64,000 nucleotides of DNA, from the NCBI RefSeq assembly GCF_026012395.1, contig NZ_BRZA01000004.1:144598-208597 (forward strand). Direction: 5' to 3'. A model generated the notes under the pieces. That model searched no databases. It saw only the letters and a program-made list of their open reading frames with translations, and was not told where the DNA came from. This document shows positions 1 through 8,207 of the stretch, one piece after another (the stretch's first letter is position 1; each line of letters opens with the position of its first letter). This DNA comes from Lysinibacillus piscis (GTDB lineage: Bacteria > Bacillota > Bacilli > Bacillales_A > Planococcaceae). A program made the position numbers and the translations under genes.

Positions 1-86
1 ATGATATAATTATCCACCGAACCTTTTCATTTTGTTGCAACAAGATACTATCAATAGCAGAAAAAGCACTTTTAGCAAAGCGAGAG

Positions 87-320
87 TTGATTTCCGTTCC
101 GCCAGCGTGCTTTGTTGCTGTCGCTACGTTGCACTCACGCTTTCGCACAGAGCAGAGCTTCCAGGGGCGTCCGATGAGCCGCTTCACTCATAAGGAAGGA
201 ACAAAGGCTAAGAGCGTCACGTCCTGTGACAACGCCTTTATGACTAACATCGTGTTAGCCTCAGGGTCTCATCTGTGACGCTCGGTCCCCTAGGAGTCAC
301 GCTGGCTCCACTCCAATCAA
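87..320. repeat. 234-bp intergenic element bounded by inverted repeats
   Basis: The left end (87-110) and right end (297-320) are imperfect inverted copies. Both carry the core CACGCTGGC (read on the appropriate strand) and end in TTGATT/AATCAA, while about 9 bases between these parts do not match. The interior is clearly more GC-rich than the flanking AT-rich DNA and holds smaller symmetries such as GTCACGTCCTGTGAC. There is no transposase or credible gene inside. The layout resembles the non-coding repeat elements scattered between genes in many Bacillaceae genomes; that identification is from memory. The short open frames in both directions look accidental. Positions 321-626 contain no gene; an inverted pair ATGGCTCC/GGAGCCAT (about 365-432) is the only other structure seen. 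Confidence 0.6.
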
Positions 321-626
321 CCATTCTGCAAAGGTGTTCTCCTGTGAACAGTAGGAAACAATATAATGGCTCCTCACTGTTACTTTGAAAGAAGAACAGG
401 TAAGGATTCTCCAATTTTAATGCTGGAGCCATCCATTCTTTATGACATCTATCATGTGAGTAGTAACTACTTTTAATATCTCTAATAAAATGATTGTTAC
501 AAGGATTACGCTTTTATTATTGAAAAAAGATTAGAATCGTAGTAAAAAGTCCTCTTTCAGTCATTTATCTACAAATCATTTCTCCATTTTCACAAAGATG
601 CCACCGAACCTTTTAGCATTTCGTAT

Positions 627-1619
627 TTAATAAATCAATTGTAAAAAGTCTTCTGTTGTAATGCCACCGAAGTATGTAGGAATGTCAATATCCTTCAATA
701 CCTCCGCTATCGCCGTTCTATCATAATTTGCTCCAATGAGTCGCTGCTCTACATCAGCTATATCGCCTACACCGAAGAAATCGCCGAAAATATGTGCTTC
801 CTCAATGACACCATGATTGACTTCTAAACGAATATCAATACCACCAGTTGGGAAGCGATGTGTCTTTTGAATATTAAAACGTGGGGATTTGCCATAGTTC
901 CATTCCCATGTTTGGTAACGTTCTGCTGACAGCTTTTGAATATTAGCCCAATCTTCCTCTGTTAATTCATAATAACGAATATGCTCTTCTCCACCAAAGA
1001 TTGATTTTAAAACTTCTAAACGGAAATCCTCAATTGTCATTTGTTTTTGTAAAAACTCCGAAATATTCGCTACACGTGAACGGATAGATTTGATGCCTTT
1101 TGATTCAATTTTATCCTGTTTCACTTTCAAAGCAGAAACGACTGCATCAATTTCCGTATCAAACATCAATGTACCATGACTAAACATGCGCCCTTTTGTT
1201 GAGAATTGGGCATTCCCTGAAACTTTACGCCCCTCTGCTAAAATGTCATTACGTCCTGAAAGCTCTGCATTGACACCTAACTTCGCTAAAGCATCTACTA
1301 CTGGCTGTGTGAATTTTTTATAATTCATAAAGCTATCGCCATCGTCTTTTGTAATAAAGCTAAAGTTTAAATTGCCCAAGTCGTGATAAACTGCACCACC
1401 CCCTGACAAACGGCGTACCACAATAATACCGTTATCCTCTACATAATCTGTATTAATTTCCTCAATCGTATTTTGATTTTTACCAATGATGATGGAAGGC
1501 TGGTTGATATAGAACAGTAGCACAGGCTCTTTCTCTACATCCATCGTTTTCAGTAAATATTCCTCAATAGCAAGATTAATACGTGGATCATGAATCCCTT
1601 TATTATCAACGAAAATCAT
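627..1619 (-). CDS. lplJ: Lipoate-protein ligase A family protein
   Basis: 330-residue cytosolic enzyme that activates free lipoate with ATP and transfers it to lipoyl domains of 2-oxoacid dehydrogenases or the glycine cleavage H protein. Visible signatures are the lipoyl-binding motif RRLSGGGAVYHD (residues 69-80), the expected catalytic lysine in GRKVSGNAQ (Lys132), and FSHGTLMFD near residue 147. The C-terminal third matches the accessory domain of full-length LplA/LplJ enzymes, and the length is normal for the family. The ATG lies 7-8 bases after an AGGAGG-type site on the minus strand. In B. subtilis lplJ (yhfJ) also sits beside yhfH, as here, which supports the name. It is divergent from the yhfH cluster. 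Confidence 0.93.
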   Translation of the reverse strand: MIFVDNKGIHDPRINLAIEEYLLKTMDVEKEPVLLFYINQPSIIIGKNQNTIEEINTDYVEDNGIIVVRRLSGGGAVYHDLGNLNFSFITKDDGDSFMNYKKFTQPVVDALAKLGVNAELSGRNDILAEGRKVSGNAQFSTKGRMFSHGTLMFDTEIDAVVSALKVKQDKIESKGIKSIRSRVANISEFLQKQMTIEDFRLEVLKSIFGGEEHIRYYELTEEDWANIQKLSAERYQTWEWNYGKSPRFNIQKTHRFPTGGIDIRLEVNHGVIEEAHIFGDFFGVGDIADVEQRLIGANYDRTAIAEVLKDIDIPTYFGGITTEDFLQLIY

Positions 1620-1679
1620 CGTTTTTTCCTCCTTTATAAGGTGTTCCCATTTATTTTAACGTAAATTAGGCATTTTGTG

Positions 1680-1708
1680 TTGACGAAAGACATCTGTTAT
1701 AATACAAT
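1680..1708 (+). promoter_or_regulatory. Sigma-A-type promoter of yhfH copy 1
   Basis: TTGACG (1680-1685), a 17-base spacer and TACAAT (1703-1708). The spacer end and the leader downstream are almost identical to those in front of copy 2, so the promoter was duplicated together with the gene. Confidence 0.6.
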
Positions 1709-1762
1709 AAACAATATATAAAACAGTAATAGTACAGAAATACTTAAAAGGAGGAATGAACG

Positions 1763-1888
1763 ATGCTAGATAATATTATGGAATTCTTCAGAAGCCTGCC
1801 TGCAAAGCAATGTACACAGTGTGGTGAAAAAATGGAAGAGCAAAGCGAATCCTACCACAACACTTGTGACAAATGTAATTGTTTATAA
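1763..1888 (+). CDS. YhfH-family mini-protein, copy 1
   Basis: 41-residue protein starting at ATG 1763, 7 bases after GGAGG. It has the YhfH layout: an amphipathic start (LDNIMEFFRSLPAKQC), then two cysteine pairs, CTQC (residues 17-20) and CDKC (35-38), and a final Cys40, which suggests a small zinc-knuckle fold. The molecular role of the family is unknown. It is the most divergent of three tandem copies: it has R10-S11 and Met24, and a Ser where the other two have Cys30. Its own promoter precedes it. Too short for standard gene-size cut-offs, but the conservation among copies, good ribosome binding site and synteny with lplJ make it a real gene. Confidence 0.85.
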   Translation: MLDNIMEFFRSLPAKQCTQCGEKMEEQSESYHNTCDKCNCL

Positions 1889-1921
1889 CACATTAAATTT
1901 TCAGAAAAGTCAAAATAAATA

Positions 1922-1950
1922 TTGACTAAGTATATCTGTTATAATACAAT
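1922..1950 (+). promoter_or_regulatory. Sigma-A-type promoter of yhfH copy 2
   Basis: TTGACT (1922-1927), a 17-base spacer and TACAAT (1945-1950). The stretch ATCTGTTATAATACAAT and the leader sequence around AAACAGTAATAGTACAGAAA recur at copy 1 with few changes. Confidence 0.6.
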
Positions 1951-2001
1951 TCAATATATCAAAACAGTAATAGTACAGAAAATATGAAGGAGGCGAATCA
2001 T

Positions 2002-2127
2002 ATGTTAGAAAACGTAATCGAATTTTTCAAAAATCTACCTGCAAAACAATGTGCGAAGTGTGGCGAACACATCGACGAGCAAAGCGAATGCTACCACAAC
2101 ACTTGTGACAAATGTAATCACCTATAA
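2002..2127 (+). CDS. YhfH-family mini-protein, copy 2
   Basis: 41 residues from ATG 2002, 8 bases after AGGAGG. Cysteines lie in CAKC (17-20), at Cys30 and in CDKC (35-38); the C-terminus is NHL where copies 1 and 3 have NCL, so one possible ligand is replaced by His. The central segment EQSECYHNTCDKCN is shared with copy 3 and nearly shared with copy 1. The protein is probably cytosolic, and its function is not known. It has its own promoter, a near-copy of the one before copy 1. Confidence 0.87.
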   Translation: MLENVIEFFKNLPAKQCAKCGEHIDEQSECYHNTCDKCNHL

Positions 2128-2209
2128 GGCTTAGCATCAGTCACAAAATTTTTTATCACAAAAAATCAGAATTTTCAATCAAACTAACCAATAATCGGAG
2201 GAATATATG

Positions 2210-2335
2210 ATGTTAGAAAACGTAATCGAATTTTTCAAAAACCTACCTACTAAACAATGTGCGAAGTGCGGTGAACATATCGACGAGCAAAGCGAATGCT
2301 ACCACAACACTTGTGACAAATGTAACTGCCTATAA
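2210..2335 (+). CDS. YhfH-family mini-protein, copy 3
   Basis: 41 residues if started at ATG 2210, which keeps the same 7-8 base spacing to CGGAGGA as in the other copies; ATG 2207 would add one Met. It differs from copy 2 by only a few residues (Thr14 for Ala, NCL end). Unlike copies 1 and 2 it lacks the duplicated promoter: only about 80 bases separate it from copy 2, so it is probably co-transcribed with it. A strong terminator follows directly. Six cysteines, two in CxxC pairs at each end of the second half, are consistent with metal binding. Function unknown. Confidence 0.87.
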   Translation: MLENVIEFFKNLPTKQCAKCGEHIDEQSECYHNTCDKCNCL

Positions 2336-2339
2336 ATCC

Positions 2340-2373
2340 AAGTAGCTGATAAGCGTGTCAGCTACTTTTTTTG
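2340..2373 (+). terminator. Rho-independent terminator of the yhfH cluster
   Basis: Perfect 9-bp stem AGTAGCTGA/TCAGCTACT (2341-2349 and 2358-2366) with an 8-base loop, followed by a run of T residues. Confidence 0.9.
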
Positions 2374-2512
2374 TCTCTCACCGTAAAAAGATGATGACAA
2401 TCATAGAAAAAATACTGGATTGATGTCCACTCATAAAAATTCTATTGATTATTTTAGTTTTTACCAAAAGAAAACCACTCACCTTACACGATGAGTGGTT
2501 TTACTGTTGATT

Positions 2513-4699
2513 TTAGTTTTCAGCTACTTTAGAGTAACGTCTTGTGTGTAGCAGCATGAAGTAACCGAATGTAATGGCTAAGAATGCTACTAGGAAACCA
2601 GCTAACACAATATAGTTATGTGTTAAGAATGACATATCACCTGTTGAAATACTTGCTTTAAATGCTTGAACTGTATATGTCATTGGTAATAATTTATTAA
2701 ATACTTGTAATGGTGATGGGATTAACTCAAGTGGGAATGTACCTGCACTTGTTGTTAATTGTAAAATTAACACAATAATCGCCATAAAGCGTCCTGGATC
2801 ACCAAAAATAGAAACGAGCATTTGAATTAATGCTAAGAATACATAGCTTGTTAATAACGCTGTGAAGAAGAAGTGGCTGAAGCTATTTACTTCGATGCCT
2901 AAGCCCCATTTCACAATCGCAATTGTTAAGATTGTTTGAATTAGCCCTACTGCTGCTAATACTGTTACTTTACTTAAGAACCAAGATGTTCCATTTTTCG
3001 GACGAATTGCTGGCTCGACAAGTGGGAATACGATTGAAATTAACAATGCCCCAACGAATAAACCAAGAGAAATAAAGTATGGTGCGAAACCTGTACCATA
3101 GTTTGGCACATGGTTAACTGCTTCTTTATCTATTTCTACTGGACTACCAACCATATCATATGTGTCTTGATTTGCATGTACTTCATTTGCTTTCTCGCTT
3201 GCTTCACCTAGCTTACTAGATAGAGTAGATGTACCATCAGCAAGCTCTGTTGTTCCATCTACAAGTGTAGTTGAACCATCTGCTAATTCACCTGATTTAC
3301 TCGCAAGTGTTGATGTACCTTGATTTAATGTTGTCGTACCAGTTGCTAATTCATTTAAGCCTGATGCCAATGTTTTAGAACCTGTTACAGCTGTATTGAC
3401 ACCAGCATTTAATTCACCTAATTTTGCTGCAAGTGTTGCATTACCTGCTTGAAGGCCTTTTGCTCCTTCCATTAGTGCACCACTTTTTGCTGTTAATGCA
3501 TTTGCACCCTCTAATACTTGTGCCTGCCCTGCTGCAATTTGTGTTGCACCTGAACTTACTTGATTTGCACCAGCTTGTAATTTTTCTGTACCCGCTGATA
3601 ATGAACTTAATCCATTATGCACGCCCGCACTACCTGCTTGTAACTCAGCCAATGCTTTTGTTAATGCCGCTGCCTGCTCTTCTGGTAATGCAGCCATCAC
3701 ACCTTGTAATTGGTTAGCTAATGCTGTAATACCTGCTTCTACCTTCGCTGAGCCTGCTGTTAATTGACCTGCTGCACCATTTAATGTACCAGCGCTTTCG
3801 GCAATCGATGCTGCACCTGCACTAATTTGTTGCTGTTTCTCATTTAATGTAGCTAAACCACCTTGTACTTTCGCTACACCATCTGTATATTGTGCTACAC
3901 CTTGTTGCAAACTTGCTGCGCCATTTGCTGCTTGCTGTGCGCCTTGCTGTAATTGCACTGTACCATCTTGTAATTTCACTAAACCTGTTGATAAATCATT
4001 TGCACCTTGTGCAGCCTTGTTAGCACCTTGTGTAATTTTATCTGTGCCATTTGACAGTTCAATTGTGCTTGATGCTAATTGTTCTAAATAGCCTTTTAAA
4101 TCTTTTGCCCCATTGGCAATTTTTTGTGCACCTTCATCTAATTTAGCAGAGCCATCTGCTGCCTCAGTAAAGCCATCACCCATTGTTGCAATCGAATCAA
4201 ATAATTTTTCAGCATATGTCTTCGAAACCTGTGCATTTACTTCTCCACGTATACGATCCATTGCTGTCTCACCAATTTGAGCACTTAAGAAGTTGAAACC
4301 TTCATTAGGGATGTAATTTATCTTCAATTTAGAAGGCTTATCATCTAGCAATGTTGTTGCATGCTCTGAAAAATTTTCTGGAATTTCTAAAACCATGTAA
4401 TAATCTCGACCATTTAAGCCTTCTTCAGCCTGTTCCTTCGATACTTCAATAAAATTAAATTGCTCACTATCGACGAGCTTATCAACTAATGTATTACCTA
4501 AATCCAGCTTTGTCCCATCCATCTCAGCACCTTTGTCTTCATTGACAACCGCTACTGGTAGATTCGGTAATTCTTTATAAGGGTCCCAGAATGCCCATAA
4601 AAACATACCCGCATACATAACTGGAATAAATAATACAGCAATAATTGAAACAAGCATTTTTCTTGTTTTGAGTATTTGTAGCCACTCAGCTTTTATCAT
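2513..4699 (-). CDS. yhgE: YhgE/Pip-family membrane protein
   Basis: 728-residue protein of the YhgE/phage infection protein (Pip) family, related to the ABC-2 permease fold and the ESX/type VII YukE-secretion-linked EsaA. One N-terminal membrane segment (about residues 15-37) is followed by a roughly 480-residue extracytoplasmic part and then five or six membrane segments (about 545-720). The middle is a long series of short repeats of the type L..GA..L..G, with many Ala, Gly, Gln and Leu, suggesting a helical rod or coiled coil. Family members serve as phage receptors in lactococci; the role in bacilli is not settled. A TetR regulator lies just upstream on the same strand. In B. subtilis the same pair (yhgD-yhgE) is next to hemEHY, which here lies about 7 kb away. 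Confidence 0.88.
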   Translation of the reverse strand: MIKAEWLQILKTRKMLVSIIAVLFIPVMYAGMFLWAFWDPYKELPNLPVAVVNEDKGAEMDGTKLDLGNTLVDKLVDSEQFNFIEVSKEQAEEGLNGRDYYMVLEIPENFSEHATTLLDDKPSKLKINYIPNEGFNFLSAQIGETAMDRIRGEVNAQVSKTYAEKLFDSIATMGDGFTEAADGSAKLDEGAQKIANGAKDLKGYLEQLASSTIELSNGTDKITQGANKAAQGANDLSTGLVKLQDGTVQLQQGAQQAANGAASLQQGVAQYTDGVAKVQGGLATLNEKQQQISAGAASIAESAGTLNGAAGQLTAGSAKVEAGITALANQLQGVMAALPEEQAAALTKALAELQAGSAGVHNGLSSLSAGTEKLQAGANQVSSGATQIAAGQAQVLEGANALTAKSGALMEGAKGLQAGNATLAAKLGELNAGVNTAVTGSKTLASGLNELATGTTTLNQGTSTLASKSGELADGSTTLVDGTTELADGTSTLSSKLGEASEKANEVHANQDTYDMVGSPVEIDKEAVNHVPNYGTGFAPYFISLGLFVGALLISIVFPLVEPAIRPKNGTSWFLSKVTVLAAVGLIQTILTIAIVKWGLGIEVNSFSHFFFTALLTSYVFLALIQMLVSIFGDPGRFMAIIVLILQLTTSAGTFPLELIPSPLQVFNKLLPMTYTVQAFKASISTGDMSFLTHNYIVLAGFLVAFLAITFGYFMLLHTRRYSKVAEN

Positions 4700-4774
4700 A
4701 TTGCTATCACTCCTCTATTTTTGACCAAAATCATTATCGAGCCATTCTAACACAAAAAATTCCCAATTTCTACA

Positions 4775-5347
4775 TTAAGTTAATAATAAGCCCCGAAAAA
4801 TCGTCTCTTGAAAAAGATTAAGAATTCTCTCCTCTTCAATCACTTCTCCGTGAGACTCATACCAGTCCACAACAAATGCTAAATATGCCTTAAACAATAA
4901 ATAGCTAACTAATTGCCCATCACAATTTTTAATTTCACCTGTATCGATACGTCTTTGAATCAGCTCTGCAATATAGGAAATGATTTCTGTTTCGATTTGT
5001 GCTAAAACTTGTTTAACGGCTGGTGTGCGTAGTTCCTTTTCCTCCTCTATTAACTTTGCAAATAAAAGATGTTTTTCACGGAACTGTAGCAATTTCATCA
5101 AAGCTTGATGCGCATTGTCCATAAAACTTGCGGAAGCATCTAATACTGCATCTGCTTCTATTTTCATTTCGTTCACAAGTGACATAACAATCTCTTGAAA
5201 CAGTATTTCTTTATTTGCAAAGAATGTATAAATCGTACCTTTACCTACATTTGCAATTTTCGCTACTTGTTCCATCGTTGTTGCCTTATAACCGAATAGC
5301 GTAAAAGACTTTGCAGCCGCTTCAAGAATTTCTTGTCTACGATCCAT
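4775..5347 (-). CDS. yhgD: TetR/AcrR-family transcriptional regulator (YhgD-like)
   Basis: 190-residue one-component regulator. An N-terminal helix-turn-helix (about residues 4-50, with AAAKSFTLFGYKATTMEQVA and GKGTIYTFF typical of TetR) is followed by an all-helical ligand-binding and dimerisation domain. I start at the ATG at 5347, 8 bases after AAAGGA; two upstream in-frame starts lack a well-placed site. It probably represses itself and the downstream yhgE gene: a large palindrome with AATGACC/GGTCATT arms sits between its -10 box and start codon, and a half-site (TTGGTCA on the minus strand) lies before yhgE. Ligand unknown. Confidence 0.88.
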   Translation of the reverse strand: MDRRQEILEAAAKSFTLFGYKATTMEQVAKIANVGKGTIYTFFANKEILFQEIVMSLVNEMKIEADAVLDASASFMDNAHQALMKLLQFREKHLLFAKLIEEEKELRTPAVKQVLAQIETEIISYIAELIQRRIDTGEIKNCDGQLVSYLLFKAYLAFVVDWYESHGEVIEEERILNLFQETIFRGLLLT

Positions 5348-5375
5348 TCCAAGCATCCTTTCTTTTTGAATTAAA

Positions 5376-5420
5376 ATGACCATAAAACCATTTCGGTCAT
5401 CTGGTCATTATATTATACCC
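5376..5420 (-). promoter_or_regulatory. Probable TetR operator and promoter
   Basis: On the plus strand ATGACC (5376-5381) is mirrored by GGTCAT at 5395-5400 and again at 5403-5408. On the minus strand a TATAAT-like -10 box lies immediately before these arms, so a bound repressor would cover the transcription start of the TetR gene. Confidence 0.55.
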
Positions 5421-5516
5421 ATTCTAAAAAAAATGCAAGTAGATAAGTGTAATTTATTAAATAAAATTTTATGAACCCTTATAGAGCGAATTATTGATAA
5501 ATTGCAACTGCGCTAA

Positions 5517-5570
5517 ATAAAAAAACATCTGTATCCACTACTAACAAATAAGTTAGTATGTATACAGATG
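5517..5570 (-). terminator. Terminator of the YtkA/two-component operon
   Basis: Long hairpin with arms CATCTGTAT (5526-5534) and ATACAGATG (5562-5570) and an inner ACTAAC/GTTAGT pair. It is followed on the minus strand by about eight T residues (A run at 5517-5525). Confidence 0.75.
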
Positions 5571-5647
5571 TAAACACGCCAAGACATAATATTACTGGTA
5601 GCCAATTCAACTCCTAGTTGCACATAAATATTGACGCTAAACTATAG

Positions 5648-6136
5648 TTAATGATGATTCGTTTCCTTTTTACCATGCTCTGAATGTTCCATCTCACCAT
5701 CCATCATATGGTCATCACCATCTTCTTCCTCAGGTAAAACCTTTGACATATCAGGATTCCCCGCTGTAAATTGTTGCTTTGGCATATTATGAATGCCATT
5801 AGCCGTTGTATGGGCATACATATAGTAGACACCATCATGGTCAAAGATTGTAGTTGCTTTGTATATACCATCCTTATCTAACTTACCTTCAATCATTTGA
5901 CCTTCGTCACGCTTGCCAGATTCCCATACTTCAAATTCTACTGTCGCATTATCCACGTCTTTACCACCTTGTTCAACTTGGACTGCTAGCTCAACCTTTG
6001 CATTAATTACGATTTCCTGTGGTGTTAAAATTTCCACCTCTAACATTTCAGGCATCTTTGGTTCTTTTAGCTCTTTTTCACCACAGCCTACTAATAATGC
6101 TGGAACTGCTACTAACGCTACTAACCATTTCTTCAT
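5648..6136 (-). CDS. YtkA/FixH-like domain lipoprotein
   Basis: 162-residue secreted lipoprotein. The signal peptide ends in a lipobox with Cys18 (PALLVGC), so it is anchored on the outer face of the membrane. Residues about 30-125 form a YtkA/FixH-like beta-sandwich domain, seen in bacterial proteins linked to copper or metal handling and small extracytoplasmic modules. The C-terminal tail is acidic and rich in His and Met (HMM, EHSEHG, final HH), suggesting metal binding; this is inference. It is the last gene of a four-gene operon, starting 3 bases after the kinase stop codon, so it is probably made with the two-component system and may be its sensory or effector accessory. Confidence 0.78.
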   Translation of the reverse strand: MKKWLVALVAVPALLVGCGEKELKEPKMPEMLEVEILTPQEIVINAKVELAVQVEQGGKDVDNATVEFEVWESGKRDEGQMIEGKLDKDGIYKATTIFDHDGVYYMYAHTTANGIHNMPKQQFTAGNPDMSKVLPEEEDGDDHMMDGEMEHSEHGKKETNHH

Positions 6137-6138
6137 TG

Positions 6139-7527
6139 TTATTCCTCCATTAATGGCATCCTAATTTTCACAACCGTGCCTTTATTTACTTCACTTTTAA
6201 TTTCCAACGTTCCCTGTAGCTGTTTCACTAACTGTTCAACGATGGACAATCCTAGCCCACTGCCACCATCTGCACGACTTCTTGCTTTGTTTACACGGTA
6301 AAACCGTTCAGTGACATGCGCTAAATCTTCTGATGCAATACCAATCCCATCATCCTTAATCATAATTTCAGCATGATGATTGATGCTCTGTGCGACTACC
6401 TCCACAGTGGCCTGTTCATAGGAATAATTAATCGCATTTTCAATAATATTAATAAAAATTTGTTTCAATTTGAGTTCATTTGCCTCAACGATTAATGTAT
6501 CATCGACCTCTAGCATAAGTGTTATATTTTTTTTGTTAGCCTGCTGACTCATAATAGCTTGCACATCACGCAAAGTTTCAGCAAGTGGCATCGGATATAA
6601 CTCAATATCGGTTTGTTCATTTTCCATACGAGCTAATTGTAGCAATTCGTTTGTTAAACGCTCCATTCGATTTGCTTCTCGGACAATCAACTGAATGGTT
6701 TCTTCCTGTTGTGCATCCTCAATCATGCCATTATGAATGGCTTCACTATAACCTTTCACATAGCTAATCGGTGTTCGTAGTTCATGTGATACTGTAGCTA
6801 AAAAGGTCTTTTGTGCTTCATCCTCCTGTTGAATAGACGTAGCCATTGTGTTAAATGTGCTCGATAATCTCCCTACCTCATCCTTTGAATGGACAGGGAC
6901 ACGCACGCCATAATTTCCTTGTGACATTTGCTCAACCGCAAGCTGTAGATCACTAAGTGGACGCATAATATGCCGAATTCCTTTATAAATACCAAAACCA
7001 ATCACAATTAAAAATAAAAAAGCGCTTCCTATTAAAAAAATAACTTCTTGATTTGCTAATTCACTAATTTTCGCTAATGGATAGTAAATGTAAATAATAC
7101 CTTCCAACCGATTTTGATCGACTAATGGCAACACAACAGATATAAGCTGTCGGTCAAAGCGGGGCTCATAGCCAATTTTTTGTATATACTTCCCTGCTAA
7201 TAACTGCTGTCTTTCTTCAAAGCCTATTAATGTAGCATAATCAATATCAAATGGTACACAGGCACTAAGCTCTCGTGGATTTCGCACCGCAAAAATATTC
7301 AAGTTGGAATAATCATTATAATTTTCAATCGTCTCGATAAAATCATCTGTTACCCTGCCACCTGTATAAATCGTTTGCAGTTTCGTTCCTACTTCAATCA
7401 TCATATTTTCTGTATCCTCAACATACAGTCGCTTATATAAAAAATTGGTTAGCACATACATAAAGACTACTGTGATAATCAAAAAGAGGAACATCAATAT
7501 CCAGATGCGAGTTGAAACTTTTTTCAT
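6139..7527 (-). CDS. Sensor histidine kinase, HAMP type
   Basis: 462-residue membrane kinase. Membrane segments at about 9-30 and 163-184 enclose a roughly 130-residue extracytoplasmic sensor. A HAMP linker follows (about 185-238), then the dimerisation domain with the H-box SHELRTP (phospho-accepting His248) and an ATPase domain with N-box (INIIENAINYS) and G-boxes (DDGIGIA, GGSGLGLS). The start codon overlaps the response regulator stop by 4 bases (ATGA), giving translational coupling. The signal is unknown; the gene lies between a beta-propeller lipoprotein and a YtkA-like lipoprotein, which suggests an envelope or metal stimulus. Confidence 0.9.
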   Translation of the reverse strand: MKKVSTRIWILMFLFLIITVVFMYVLTNFLYKRLYVEDTENMMIEVGTKLQTIYTGGRVTDDFIETIENYNDYSNLNIFAVRNPRELSACVPFDIDYATLIGFEERQQLLAGKYIQKIGYEPRFDRQLISVVLPLVDQNRLEGIIYIYYPLAKISELANQEVIFLIGSAFLFLIVIGFGIYKGIRHIMRPLSDLQLAVEQMSQGNYGVRVPVHSKDEVGRLSSTFNTMATSIQQEDEAQKTFLATVSHELRTPISYVKGYSEAIHNGMIEDAQQEETIQLIVREANRMERLTNELLQLARMENEQTDIELYPMPLAETLRDVQAIMSQQANKKNITLMLEVDDTLIVEANELKLKQIFINIIENAINYSYEQATVEVVAQSINHHAEIMIKDDGIGIASEDLAHVTERFYRVNKARSRADGGSGLGLSIVEQLVKQLQGTLEIKSEVNKGTVVKIRMPLMEE

Positions 7528-8207
7528 GTGCTTTCATCAAAGCGATAGCCTATTCCCCACACCGTTTGTATATGTACTGCCGCTTCCTTTCCAAGTTTTA
7601 AACGTAATGTCTTAATGTGTGTATCCACCGTTCGTGTACCACCTACATAATCAAGATCCCAAATACGCTCTAACAATTGCTCTCTTGTATACACAGTACC
7701 AGCATTTTTCATAAATAGCTGTAGTAATTCAAATTCCTTTAATGTCAATGGTATGCTTTTATCATGGACAAACACTTTGCGAGACACTTCCTCCAATTTA
7801 ATAGAGCCCATGACAATATGCTTTGGCTGCGTGTCAATTAGATTGGTGCCACTTCTTCGTAACACGGCTTGAATACGTGCCAGTAATTCTTCTATTGTAA
7901 AAGGTTTAATCATATAATCATCGCCACCTAATGTTAAGCCCTTTACTTTATCTTCATTGGAATCACGAGCCGTTAAAAAAATAACAGGCACATTGGACAT
8001 CGCCCGAATACTTTGACAAACGGTAAAGCCATCTTCATGTGGCATCATGACGTCCAGTAATACTAAATCGATTTGTTCTCGCACAATGATGTCATATGCT
8101 TCTAAACCACTTGCTGCTGTAAAGGTTTCAAAATTAGAATTTTTCAGCATCATTTGGATTAAATTTCGCATATCCTGCTCATCATCAACAATTAATACAG
8201 TGGTCAT
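7524..8207 (-). CDS. OmpR/PhoB-family response regulator
   Basis: 227 residues: receiver domain (about 1-115) with acidic pair D8-D9, phospho-acceptor Asp52 (LLDVMMP) and conserved Lys of the YMIKPF motif, followed by a winged-helix DNA-binding domain (about 130-225) ending in TVWGIGYRF. It is a transcription factor paired with the kinase directly downstream, with stop and start overlapping by 4 bases. It also overlaps the end of the upstream beta-propeller gene by 4 bases, so all four genes form one transcription and translation unit. Targets cannot be read from the sequence. Confidence 0.92.
   Translation of the reverse strand: MTTVLIVDDEQDMRNLIQMMLKNSNFETFTAASGLEAYDIIVREQIDLVLLDVMMPHEDGFTVCQSIRAMSNVPVIFLTARDSNEDKVKGLTLGGDDYMIKPFTIEELLARIQAVLRRSGTNLIDTQPKHIVMGSIKLEEVSRKVFVHDKSIPLTLKEFELLQLFMKNAGTVYTREQLLERIWDLDYVGGTRTVDTHIKTLRLKLGKEAAVHIQTVWGIGYRFDEST

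Noticed and set aside
87..278. 63-codon frame in the inverted-repeat element
   Set aside because: No ribosome binding site, composition unlike a protein, lies wholly in the repeat element.
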